A DNA stretch of 35,445 nt, from positions 1 to 35,445 of the IMG/VR virus record IMGVR_UViG_3300025120_000007; one strand, 5' to 3'. The position numbers were made by a program, and so were the translations under genes. The DNA comes from a virus. Below the pieces are notes generated by a model, which made no database searches, was not told where the DNA came from, and saw nothing but the letters and a program-made list of their open reading frames with translations. Below, piece by piece: positions 23,227-30,043 of the stretch (the stretch's first letter is position 1; every line of letters begins with the position of its first letter).

Positions 23227-25289
23227 TAGGGAGTACCTGTTCTCGTAGGAGCCGTAGGAGTACGAGGAATTGCCTGTAACGGCCTTTGAGCTTGTGGCTG
23301 TTGCGTAGGTGCTTGCGGAGCAGTAGGCGGCCTTACAGGAGGAGCGGGGGCGTTTTCTTGTACTGCAATGGCCCTTTCCTTAAGTAGCTGCTCAGACATT
23401 TTGATTCTACGCTCAAACTCTTTGTCATCTTCAGTACCTGCTTTAAGATTAGTAGTAATGGCTTTAATCCTATCAATCTCAACTTCTTGCGGTATAACTT
23501 GAGTTTCCATAGACAACTTAGCGGCCCTAGCTTGTGATTCTTGTGCTTGACCATTAAGCGCAGCAGATTGTGACGCTTGGAAAGCAAGCTGAGTCTGCTG
23601 TACTGCTTGTTGTGCTTCAGCAGCTTGTGGATCAGGTTGCACAGCCTGACGCATTTGCTCAATTAGTTTTTCTCTGTTGCTTAGGCTCATATTGTCAAGG
23701 ATAGCTTCTAACAATACATTTTTTACGGGAGAGTCGCCCATTGTTGTTAGTAACTGTGTTAATTGAGCTATTTCGTACTCTCTGGCAACGACACCTAATG
23801 AACTAGAAGCTGTAAACTTGTAATCTGACACAGGATAAATTTCTGGCTCAAACTGCATATACCTGTGTGCGGCTTTAGTAACAAAAGGTACTAGAAAACT
23901 ATCTTGGAAATTTACTAAAGTTCTTTTGTGTCGTTTAATTATAGCGCCCATACCCATAGAAAAACCAGCGGCAGAGCGTGTATCGGAACCGGCGTTTGTG
24001 CCGTTAGGGTCAATAGCGCCTGTTGATGCTTGTACCATTTGTTGTAAAGCGTTTGCCTGTTCAAACGTAATCTGGGATACTTGACCAAAGTTAAAGGGTT
24101 GTAATACTTCAGAAGGATTGCCATTAGTTAGAATAATCTTACCTGACCTAACTTCTGGCCTAGATCCTCTTGGCATTCTGGATGCATCCATAGCCAACAT
24201 TGGGTGTACGGTAAGAGCCAAAGCGTCTATTCTGGCTCGTATTTCAGCATCTAACGCCTTTTGTGAGTTGTATCCTTTCTCACATACACCTCTGCCCCAG
24301 AAACGGCTAGGAACCGTATCAAAAGCAAAAGCAACTATAGGACGATCCTGCATCATGTAGGGATTTTCTTCTGCTTTTAAAAGAACCCCGCCGTTACCTA
24401 TAACTACAATAGCTTCGACATAATAGCTGCTGTTATCTTCTTCTTCTGTATCTACTAATGGCTCTACAATTTCTACTTCGTCATCTGCTTCCATCCTAGC
24501 TTTTTCTAAAAGATAACGAGGAACTAAACCATAGTAAGTAGTTTTTCTAACTTTGTTTTCATCATAGACGTTAGATAAGTTAGGGTCAGCCTCTAGGTCT
24601 TGGTCGTGAGCAGCCGTTTCTAAATCTGAGTCATAATAGACACCTTCTTCCTGTAGCATTTCTATTGAGTGTTTAGGTACAAACTCGTCAATAGCAACGC
24701 CTAGTGCTTCATCTACAGAGGTAGCTACAGGGTCTATAAGAAAGTTTTGTGGTAGTATAGGGCGTAGTTTGCAAACTGTGCGGTCTTGTATAGTAACACC
24801 AACTGCTGTTAGGTCACCCCCCATAACGGGTTCTGTAGCAGGAGCCATTTCTTTTTCATTAGAAAGAGTAATCTCTGCAATTCCTGTACCAAAAATAGCA
24901 GAATTAAGTATACACTCTCCAATAGCCTTGCGTACTTTGTTTTTTGTAAAGTCTTCGTTAAGTTTTTCTCTAAGGAGTGCAATATCCATAGGGTTTTGGT
25001 CAGCAATGTCATCTTTAATGTCAAAGAAACGTCCTCTGCCAAACGTAGCCTCTTCAATCTCTGCTACAGTAGACTCTACGGCCTGTTGTAACGCAGGAGC
25101 AACAATTCTGGAACGCTCTGAAGCTCTTGTTTTATCTTCAGTAGACCAAATGCCTCTAAATAAACGATAATACTCGTCAAAATCTTGTTGGTAATTAGAT
25201 TCAAAGTGTTCACGCCACTCGCTACACTTAGTTATTACCCATTCTTCAATGTTTTGCTCTCTAAAATCTTCTTCTCGTAGTTCGTCCAT
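23226..25289 (-). CDS. Portal protein
   Basis: About 687 residues. I choose ATG 25289, directly after the large terminase stop (an upstream ATG at 25322 would overlap it by 32 bases). The N-terminal half has WREHFESNYQQDFDEYYRLFRG and SRIVAPALQQAVESTVAEIEE, typical for podovirus portals; the centre has VPSRFWGRGVCEKGYNSQKALD, and a long Gln/Ala/Pro-rich C-terminal tail ends in PxAP repeats. It forms the dodecameric ring through which DNA enters and to which the tail adaptor binds. Longer than T7 gp8 (536) because of the tail. Confidence 0.88.
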   Translation of the reverse strand: MDELREEDFREQNIEEWVITKCSEWREHFESNYQQDFDEYYRLFRGIWSTEDKTRASERSRIVAPALQQAVESTVAEIEEATFGRGRFFDIKDDIADQNPMDIALLREKLNEDFTKNKVRKAIGECILNSAIFGTGIAEITLSNEKEMAPATEPVMGGDLTAVGVTIQDRTVCKLRPILPQNFLIDPVATSVDEALGVAIDEFVPKHSIEMLQEEGVYYDSDLETAAHDQDLEADPNLSNVYDENKVRKTTYYGLVPRYLLEKARMEADDEVEIVEPLVDTEEEDNSSYYVEAIVVIGNGGVLLKAEENPYMMQDRPIVAFAFDTVPSRFWGRGVCEKGYNSQKALDAEIRARIDALALTVHPMLAMDASRMPRGSRPEVRSGKIILTNGNPSEVLQPFNFGQVSQITFEQANALQQMVQASTGAIDPNGTNAGSDTRSAAGFSMGMGAIIKRHKRTLVNFQDSFLVPFVTKAAHRYMQFEPEIYPVSDYKFTASSSLGVVAREYEIAQLTQLLTTMGDSPVKNVLLEAILDNMSLSNREKLIEQMRQAVQPDPQAAEAQQAVQQTQLAFQASQSAALNGQAQESQARAAKLSMETQVIPQEVEIDRIKAITTNLKAGTEDDKEFERRIKMSEQLLKERAIAVQENAPAPPVRPPTAPQAPTQQPQAQRPLQAIPRTPTAPTRTGTP

Positions 25290-25290
25290 T

Positions 25291-26544
25291 TTAATACCCT
25301 GCGTAAGCGTCCATTGGTTCAAATTCGTCTATGTCCATGTCCATGTTGTAGGCTACTTCAGCTAGTTGGTCTATATAAGCTAAAGAATCTATAAGATCGT
25401 CATGTACTAGGGGGTTAGGAAATTGAAATAACTGATCTAAAAAAAGAGCGTTCCAAGAACCTTTAGCTAAAGAAATCTTACCATGTTCAAATCTGCCTTG
25501 TAAAGCCCACACAATACGATCAACTTTCTTTTTGTTACCGTGTGTTAGTTCTTCTATTCTAAAAAATCTATTTTTTTCTTTCATTAAAGTAGTTATGTAG
25601 GGTAAGACCGCGTTCTTAGCTATTCCTTTTTCTATTCCTACTGAAATAGGCTTATAGTCTCTAACTGCTTCAAAGATTCGCCTAGCTGTGTCTTCTACGC
25701 CCCATCGTCCATGTACTATGTCTGCGACCCACCAACCTAGTGTGCTAACTTTAACAATAGATATTGCTGATTCGTCTAAGTGTCGTGTTTTAGTTTTAAC
25801 TTTGTTTACGTCTGTAAAGCCAGCAAGGTCAATGGCAACATAAAACTCTCCTTCATCTGGTTCTTCTTCTAAAAACTTAACGTCTTCTTCTTTGAACAAC
25901 TCGCTACCTTGAGCCTCAAAGGACGCTAAGAACTCTTGTCGAAAGGAGTACCTAGACATTGACTTTTCTGCTGACTGTATTTCTTCTGGGTCTAACAATG
26001 GGTTATCGTAGCTTGTAAAGTGCCAACCGTTAAAGTCTTCGTCTTCTGCTAACTTAGAGTAGTTGTATAGCTCATAGAAATGATTGCGACCCATAGGAGT
26101 ACCTATGAACAACGCATGGCCCTTTTGGTCAGCTAATGCAGGTCTTAGGATCTGCTCCCAGACCGCAGGTTTCATGTCTGCATACTCGTCCATACATAAG
26201 AACTTTAGGGAGACACCACGCATAGTCTCAGGTCTATCGGCACCCTTTAGGGCTATGGTGCAACCGTTGACCAACTTAATCTGAAGATTATTAACATGAC
26301 TAGTAGCAATAACACCGTGTCCAAGCTCCAATAGAAGCGTCCACATAATATCTCTAGCTTGTCCTTGAGTAGGAGCAACATAAAACACCTGACCTGATTT
26401 CTCGCTAAGACCGTTAATTATCAAAAGCCATGCGGCTAGTCTTGACTTACCTGTACGCCGACCTGCTGCAATTACTTTGAAGCGTGTAGGGTCGCTAAAC
26501 ACCTCTTGCTGCCAAGGGAGCAACTGTACGTTTAAGTCAGTCAT
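25291..26544 (-). CDS. Terminase large subunit
   Basis: This 417-residue packaging motor has a Walker A GRRTGKS (residues 28-34), a Walker B FLCMDEYAD near 120, and a C-terminal nuclease domain that begins near YVAIDLAGFTD (Asp about 235) and contains DDLIDSLAY near the end. It should translocate DNA through the portal and cut it. Upstream ribosome site is weak and a 7-bp hairpin lies 15 bases before the start, so translation may be coupled or structured. It is shorter than T7 gp19 (586). Confidence 0.92.
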   Translation of the reverse strand: MTDLNVQLLPWQQEVFSDPTRFKVIAAGRRTGKSRLAAWLLIINGLSEKSGQVFYVAPTQGQARDIMWTLLLELGHGVIATSHVNNLQIKLVNGCTIALKGADRPETMRGVSLKFLCMDEYADMKPAVWEQILRPALADQKGHALFIGTPMGRNHFYELYNYSKLAEDEDFNGWHFTSYDNPLLDPEEIQSAEKSMSRYSFRQEFLASFEAQGSELFKEEDVKFLEEEPDEGEFYVAIDLAGFTDVNKVKTKTRHLDESAISIVKVSTLGWWVADIVHGRWGVEDTARRIFEAVRDYKPISVGIEKGIAKNAVLPYITTLMKEKNRFFRIEELTHGNKKKVDRIVWALQGRFEHGKISLAKGSWNALFLDQLFQFPNPLVHDDLIDSLAYIDQLAEVAYNMDMDIDEFEPMDAYAGY

Positions 26545-26558
26545 GGTCTACTAAAGAA

Positions 26559-26578
26559 TACTTAGGGATAGCTAAGTA
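26559..26578 (-). promoter_or_regulatory. Hairpin upstream of the large terminase gene
   Basis: A perfect 7-bp inverted repeat, TACTTAG and CTAAGTA, with a 6-base loop between the endolysin stop and the terminase start. No T tract follows, so it is not a terminator. It may be an RNA processing or stabilising element, or chance in AT-rich DNA. Confidence 0.35.
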
Positions 26579-26582
26579 CACT

Positions 26583-27005
26583 TTAGTACTTCCACATTAC
26601 ACTAGGGGCATTAGCGTCAGACTCACGGAGATCAACATGGATGAAACTATTAGCCACTCCAATGCCGTTGAACCCCAACGCGATGGCGTGTTTAACAATA
26701 GCATACCTTTGTGCGCCGTTTGCAACTTTAATGTCAGCCGCAATGCCTTGAGAATGAGTACCTGCTTTTTTCTTTTTAATTTCTTCTGGGTGGCTAGGAT
26801 CTCTATAGCCGCTAGTGATAATAAATGGAAAACCACATCTCTCCCTTAGTTCGTCTAGTTTCTCAACTAGTTTTGGTTGGATTTTGTTAAGACCTGTATG
26901 AGAACAATCAAAGTCTTCTATTTTAAAGTATTTGTATTTATTATAGCAATTAAATCTGTTATTAACTAAACTATCAACACAGAATCTTTCTTCATAATTA
27001 GACAT
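26583..27005 (-). CDS. Endolysin, peptidase M15-type (D-Ala-D-Ala carboxypeptidase-like)
   Basis: A 140-residue protein with the zinc-binding pattern of M15 peptidases: HSQGIAADI (His84, Asp91) and FIHVD (His123), plus ITSGYRDP near 63-70. It should cut peptide bonds in peptidoglycan at lysis. There is no signal peptide, so it needs a holin; the candidate is at 19184-19534. It starts within the end of the small terminase gene (8-base overlap), an early place in the late operon for a lysis gene. Confidence 0.85.
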   Translation of the reverse strand: MSNYEERFCVDSLVNNRFNCYNKYKYFKIEDFDCSHTGLNKIQPKLVEKLDELRERCGFPFIITSGYRDPSHPEEIKKKKAGTHSQGIAADIKVANGAQRYAIVKHAIALGFNGIGVANSFIHVDLRESDANAPSVMWKY

Positions 27006-27426
27006 TTGTATAGTCCTCTGTATACTCAGCGTCTAAAGCATCATCTTGAGTGTCATTAGTATCATTAGTACCAGAAGAGATTATTGTCTGCTCTCCACCG
27101 ACACCAGTAATAGATATATTAATAGCACTTTTCCCCCCAGCTACCTTATCTTTCTCAAAGTAACTTAGGGGGACTATACGATCAGCTAAGAGCTTCCAAG
27201 CGGCAGCTTGATGCTTATGTTCGTCATTCAAAGCTGCATCAAAGATAGACTCTAAGACCAACTTAGACTTAGGCGACGTAAGCATACGACCCTTGTATTC
27301 GTTAATGATAGCAGCGTCACCTTTAGGTCGGCCTCTAGGTAAGCCTGTAGCTCCTCTCTTTCGAGACACCATCTCTGTCTTTTTAGGTCGCCCACGCTTC
27401 CTCTTAGGCTTTTCTTCTGTTATCAT
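26998..27426 (-). CDS. Terminase small subunit
   Basis: A 142-residue protein with a very basic N-terminus holding two AT-hook-like motifs (KRGRPKK near 10-16 and PRGRPKG near 30-36), a helical centre (KLVLESIFDAALNDEHKHQAAAWKLLADRI) and an acidic C-terminal tail. This plan and position immediately before endolysin and large terminase identify it as the DNA-recognition subunit. It is the first gene of the leftward operon, about 120 bases from its likely promoter. No strong ribosome site is visible before the ATG. Confidence 0.75.
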   Translation of the reverse strand: MITEEKPKRKRGRPKKTEMVSRKRGATGLPRGRPKGDAAIINEYKGRMLTSPKSKLVLESIFDAALNDEHKHQAAAWKLLADRIVPLSYFEKDKVAGGKSAINISITGVGGEQTIISSGTNDTNDTQDDALDAEYTEDYTNV

Positions 27427-27552
27427 ATGTATACTTATGTAGTTACTAGTAAGTTGCCTTAGAATAACTTTTATGATAAACCTTTAAGAATATCTTTAAT
27501 GAATTATTAAAATATTACTTAGCAATACCAAGCTATCTAAGATTACTTATTT

Positions 27553-27581
27553 ATACTAACATATTTTTAAGCAAAAGTCAA
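27553..27581 (-). promoter_or_regulatory. Late leftward promoter, sigma-70 type
   Basis: Leftward TTGACT (27581-27576), 17-base spacer, TAGTAT (27558-27553), with TG one base before the -10. Transcription would begin near 27546, about 120 bases before the small terminase gene. The spacer (TTTGCTTAAAAATATGT) closely resembles that of the promoter at 22014-22042. Confidence 0.65.
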
Positions 27582-27654
27582 GTCTTTTCTTGTCTTATTT
27601 TATATTGTTAAGAAACGTGTGTATAAGGCCCTATATATACTACCTATGTGGTTA

Positions 27655-27683
27655 TTGTCATACATTTAAGAAATACTTATGAT
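27655..27683 (+). promoter_or_regulatory. Putative rightward sigma-70 promoter
   Basis: TTGTCA (27655-27660), 17-base spacer, TATGAT (27678-27683), one mismatch in each hexamer. A related TGTCATACA element recurs 70 bases downstream (27726). A transcript would cross the iteron array, so it could prime replication or give basal early transcription. Confidence 0.45.
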
Positions 27684-27802
27684 TCTATATTACTAAGGGG
27701 CCAATATAACCAAAAGTTATACTAGTGTCATACACTTATAGCTTTTACTTATGTTAGATTTATTGTCATTTAATGTTCACTTTTGCTCTCCTTTGTATAC
27801 AG

Positions 27803-27814
27803 GTGGGTACCCAC
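27803..27814. repeat. 12-bp perfect palindrome upstream of the iterons
   Basis: GTGGGTACCCAC is a perfect dyad. The half-sites GTGGGT (27953-27958) and ACCCAC (27968-27973) recur on the other side of the DnaA-box block, with 9 bases between them. The paired placement on both flanks suggests a binding site or a cruciform at the array boundary. Confidence 0.5.
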
Positions 27815-27850
27815 AGTAACACAAGGCCCACCGTCCCCTCCCTCCCCCAG

Positions 27851-27944
27851 TTATACACAGGATATACAGAAGTTATCCACAGGATATCCACAGGTTATAC
27901 TTATCCACAGGATATACACAGGTTATACATTAGTTATCCACAGG
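27851..27944 (+). repeat. 11-bp iteron array with DnaA boxes (putative origin)
   Basis: Units start at 27851, 27862, 27873, 27884, then a 6-base partial at 27895, then 27901, 27912, 27923 and 27934. The consensus is WTATMCACAGG. TTATCCACA, the classic DnaA box, occurs exactly at 27873, 27901 and 27934, and TTATACACA at 27851, all in one orientation. Units at 27862 and 27923 are degenerate. One-turn phasing puts all boxes of a block on one face of the helix. Binding by host DnaA, or by a phage initiator, is inferred. Confidence 0.75.
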
Positions 27945-27977
27945 TTAAGTGTGTGGGTCTATACGGTACCCACTATA

Positions 27978-28010
27978 GTATACTCAAGATATACGCAAGC
28001 TATACTCAAG
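27978..28010 (+). repeat. Diverged 11-bp iterons in phase with the DnaA-box array
   Basis: Three units with core TATACTCAAG, TATACGCAAG, TATACTCAAG start (core) at 27979, 27990 and 28001, exactly 11 bases apart. Their unit starts are 44 bases (4 x 11) after the last DnaA-box unit, so the helical phase is kept. The core matches TATACACAGG at 8 of 10 positions, so this looks like a diverged extension of the same array. Confidence 0.6.
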
Positions 28011-28104
28011 TGGTTACATATGCAATAGCTATGCCACATTAGCCAACATAATTAGATTGTTTAGTTATGTTTAACTTATGGTTTATGCTTTAATGTTATA
28101 AGAT

Positions 28105-28141
28105 TGCACCATTGTAGTGCGTTACGCACCATTGTAGTGCA
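28105..28141 (+). promoter_or_regulatory. Tandem NtrC-like enhancer sites 1 and 2
   Basis: Two identical 15-mers GCACCATTGTAGTGC at 28106-28120 and 28126-28140, 20 bases centre to centre (about two turns). The extended site 1 reads TGCACCATTGTAGTGCG. The known enteric NtrC consensus is TGCACCA-N3-TGGTGCA, so this differs by one base in the right half-site plus one flank base. They lie about 170-190 bases before the predicted sigma-54 start, a normal distance for enhancers. Confidence 0.7.
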
Positions 28142-28205
28142 TAGGTAAAAACACTATATATAACAATACATTAGCATATTATTGATTAAATAATAAGCAA
28201 AACAC

Positions 28206-28222
28206 TGCACCATTGTAGTGCG
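28206..28222 (+). promoter_or_regulatory. NtrC-like enhancer site 3
   Basis: A third exact copy of GCACCATTGTAGTGC at 28207-28221, flanked as in site 1, about 87 bases before the predicted start. Between it and the tandem pair, CATATTATTGATT (28175-28187) on the opposite strand is one mismatch from the IHF consensus, which would allow looping; in AT-rich DNA that alone is weak. Confidence 0.65.
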
Positions 28223-28269
28223 TAGGCTTTTTCTAGGTATTAGCTAAACCATTGATTCTATTGGGTTAT

Positions 28270-28293
28270 AAAGTTGGCACGCTGTTTGCATAT
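28270..28293 (+). promoter_or_regulatory. Sigma-54 (RpoN) -24/-12 promoter of the early operon
   Basis: TGGCACG (28275-28281), four bases, TTGCA (28286-28290) matches the published consensus mrNrYTGGCACG-N4-TTGCWNNw at every defined position, including the outer bases. GG and GC are separated by exactly 10 bases as required. Transcription should start near 28301, about 45 bases before the first early gene at 28346. I saw no other such match in the window. Confidence 0.85.
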
Positions 28294-28345
28294 ATATTAG
28301 GGAACCACTCACATAACGCCCTTATGGGCCATAGGAGCTACAGAG

Positions 28346-28537
28346 ATGAACGAGATAGAGTTGAGAAAAGTTAAAAAGGGCGATTCGTTTAAGCGGAAGC
28401 CAAACGCTAACAAGGAATATATTCGCGAACACTATAACCGCAAAGATATGTGGGGTCCGGCTGGTTTCTGCTGTTCAGATTGCGACGATATCGGTCGCAG
28501 TATACAACTCAAGCCATCAACCATTGTTTACGTTTAG
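28346..28537 (+). CDS. First early gene, conserved small phage protein, 63 aa
   Basis: A basic N-terminus (ELRKVKKGDSFKRKPNANKEY) and a C-terminal part with CCSDCDDIGRSIQL. Small phage proteins with the plan K-x-G-D-x-F-K-R-x-x-x-x-K-x-Y-x-R-x-x-Y and a later DD-I are common in T7-like genomes. TAGGAGC lies before the ATG. As the first gene behind the sigma-54 promoter it would be among the first proteins made. Function unknown; a small binding or takeover protein is possible. Confidence 0.65.
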   Translation: MNEIELRKVKKGDSFKRKPNANKEYIREHYNRKDMWGPAGFCCSDCDDIGRSIQLKPSTIVYV

Positions 28538-28549
28538 GGGTGTTTCATA

Positions 28550-29308
28550 ATGAGAAAGTTAACGACCAATAAGCCAAAGAGCAAAGCACCTAAACTGTCT
28601 GGGTTTGTGCTGTACGATGGCCCTAGCGTGCTAGACGGTAAACCCATTGTTGCCATTGCTACGCTATCCACGGCTAACGTTAAAACTGGCCCAATGGCGC
28701 AAGTGTGGATATTACGCGCCGACGTTAACCCAGTAATTGCAAGCAAAACCGGCGACGATGTAAGCATTTGCGGTACTTGTGTACATCGGCACAATACCGG
28801 CGGTAGTTGTTACGTTAATCTAGGCCAAGCACCTAATGCCGTTTATAAATCATATCAAAAGGGCAATTATTTGACATATGATGCTACTATACACGCCGAT
28901 TATTTTGTTGGTCGCAAGGTTCGATTAGGTGCGTATGGCGATCCGGCGGCGGTGCCTTTTGATGTCCTAAACAGCATCGCCAAGGTGTCATTAGGTCACA
29001 CTGGTTACACTCATCAAATACGCCATGTTAACTTCGACAAGCGTTATCTGACCATATGCCAAGTATCAGCCGACAGTCCTAAGCAAGCTCTAAAGTATCA
29101 ATTAATGGGTGCTAAAACCTTTAGAGTAGCAATGGCCGGTGATGCACTAGCAGACGACGAAACAGAGTGCTTAGCAGACAGTAAGGGTATACAGTGTGCC
29201 GATTGCTTGCTATGTGACGGTAACAAGCGTAATATAGCTATAACAGTCCACGGTTCACGGGCTAAAAACTTTAAAACCAGTTTAATACAAACAATCGAGG
29301 TGTCATAA
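28550..29308 (+). CDS. Conserved phage/plasmid protein (DUF7227-like), 252 aa
   Basis: I recognise the family pattern from phages and plasmids: LYDGPSVLDGKPIVAIAT, later QVWILRADVNP, SICGTCVHR, CYVNLGQAP and VRLGAYGDPAAVP, then GYTHQ. It has conserved cysteines (CGTC, later CADCLLC near residue 218-223) that could bind a metal or Fe-S cluster. I believe it has a DUF number (7227). The reaction is unknown. It is the longest protein of the early operon, which suggests a central early role. Start at ATG 28550, 12 bases after the preceding stop. Confidence 0.65.
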   Translation: MRKLTTNKPKSKAPKLSGFVLYDGPSVLDGKPIVAIATLSTANVKTGPMAQVWILRADVNPVIASKTGDDVSICGTCVHRHNTGGSCYVNLGQAPNAVYKSYQKGNYLTYDATIHADYFVGRKVRLGAYGDPAAVPFDVLNSIAKVSLGHTGYTHQIRHVNFDKRYLTICQVSADSPKQALKYQLMGAKTFRVAMAGDALADDETECLADSKGIQCADCLLCDGNKRNIAITVHGSRAKNFKTSLIQTIEVS

Positions 29309-29309
29309 A

Positions 29310-29516
29310 ATGCTAATGTTCCCATACAAATCAAAAAAAGCACTTAAAGCGTCTATTGGCAAGCCTTTAGAATTCATAGAAACCAGTATTTTCGGTAGCG
29401 AATACCGACACAATGGCGTTTTAACTGGGGCCAATAGGCCACACTATACGGGCATAGGTAGAGAATTTTTTGCGAATGTTAAAATGGTTAATGGTTTAAT
29501 TGCGGAGGTGAAGTGA
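29310..29516 (+). CDS. Conserved small phage protein, 68 aa
   Basis: MLMFPYKSKKALKASIGKPL and a C-terminal FFANVKMVNGLIAEV segment form a plan known in phage early regions, where it usually follows the DUF7227-like gene as it does here. Beta-rich and basic. The ATG comes two bases after the previous stop and its own stop overlaps the next ATG. Function unknown; the constant pairing suggests the two act together. Confidence 0.65.
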   Translation: MLMFPYKSKKALKASIGKPLEFIETSIFGSEYRHNGVLTGANRPHYTGIGREFFANVKMVNGLIAEVK

Positions 29517-29677
29517 TGATTAAAAGCTTAAAAAAAACAGCAAAAGCAAACTTAGGTGATTTAACTTCACAAATTATAGACCTAGAGTTGAAAGGCGAGG
29601 GAGACACACCACAATGTAGACTGTTGTGGGACAAAGCTCGCTGTTTAACGTGGCTCATTAGGCAGAGGACATTGTGA
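29516..29677 (+). CDS. Small early protein, 53 aa
   Basis: A basic helical peptide (MIKSLKKTAKANLGD, then QCRLLWDKARCLTWLIRQRTL). A strong GGAGGTG lies 6 bases before the ATG, which overlaps the previous stop (TGATG). Two Cys and two Trp in the C-terminal helix. Not recognised. Its ribosome site is one of the strongest in the early operon, so it may be abundant. Confidence 0.6.
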   Translation: MIKSLKKTAKANLGDLTSQIIDLELKGEGDTPQCRLLWDKARCLTWLIRQRTL

Positions 29678-29729
29678 AAAATACTATTCATACTAGTAAA
29701 TGCGATTTAAACTATAGCGAGGTGGCATG

Positions 29730-29891
29730 ATGAATAAACAGATAATAGAATTTTATTTAGACTGGGTTAATAATTATTTAACTGTTGAAACTATGGCAGA
29801 ACATCACGGGCTAGACGTAGAACACGCACGCACCCTAATAAACATAGGTAGAGACGCACATCAACAATATATAGACGAGGTGATAGCATGA
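29730..29891 (+). CDS. Small early helix-turn-helix-like protein, 53 aa
   Basis: Of two adjacent ATGs (29727 and 29730) the second is 5 bases after GAGGTG and preferred. The sequence (KQIIEFYLDWVNNYLTVETMAEHHGLDVEHARTLI) has helix-turn-helix character and resembles small phage proteins with W-N-N-x-L-T-V-E-x-x-A-x-x-x-G-L. It could be a small DNA-binding regulator of the early region, or a simple helical adaptor. Stop overlaps the next ATG. Confidence 0.6.
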   Translation: MNKQIIEFYLDWVNNYLTVETMAEHHGLDVEHARTLINIGRDAHQQYIDEVIA

Positions 29892-30043
29892 ACATTGAAC
29901 CGTCACATCTTTGGATGGAAATGTACAAAATTGCCCTTCAGATCAATTATGATAGATTTGATGGTGTTGTGCCAAAATCAGAGGACACAGTACGATTGCT
30001 AGAGTTGTTAGACAAGACAATGCCAGAGGAGGCGATAGCATGA
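29888..30043 (+). CDS. Small early protein, 51 aa
   Basis: An acidic peptide with two predicted helices (HLWMEMYKIALQINYD, then SEDTVRLLELLDKTM). ATG overlaps the previous stop (ATGA) and the same ATGA overlap occurs at its end. GAGGTGATAGC and GGAGGCGATAGC precede this and the next ATG, so the two translation sites are near copies of each other. Not recognised. Confidence 0.6.
   Translation: MNIEPSHLWMEMYKIALQINYDRFDGVVPKSEDTVRLLELLDKTMPEEAIA

Larger units (their letters stand above)
27427..28345. other. Divergent control region and putative replication origin
   Basis: The only long gene-free stretch (919 bases). In order it contains a leftward late promoter, a rightward sigma-70-like promoter, a perfect palindrome, the 11-bp iteron array with DnaA boxes, an AT-rich zone (about 28141-28205) suited to unwinding, the dyad operator copies and a sigma-54 promoter. 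Open frames across 27773-28042 are translations of the repeats and not genes. No tRNA or stable RNA was seen. Function as origin is inferred from the elements. Confidence 0.7.

Noticed and set aside
27726-27772. Further TGTCATACA/TTGTCATTT elements as promoters
   Set aside because: They resemble the -35 of the rightward promoter, but no acceptable -10 lies at 16-18 bases from them.
27773-28042. Overlapping open frames across the control region
   Set aside because: They are translations of the 11-bp repeats (recurring Tyr, Thr, His, Gln), lack ribosome sites and overlap the iterons and half-sites.
29674-29730. Possible 18-residue gene from GTG 29674
   Set aside because: It overlaps the previous stop in GTGA style, but is very short, has no clear ribosome site of its own and no pattern; left out for lack of support.
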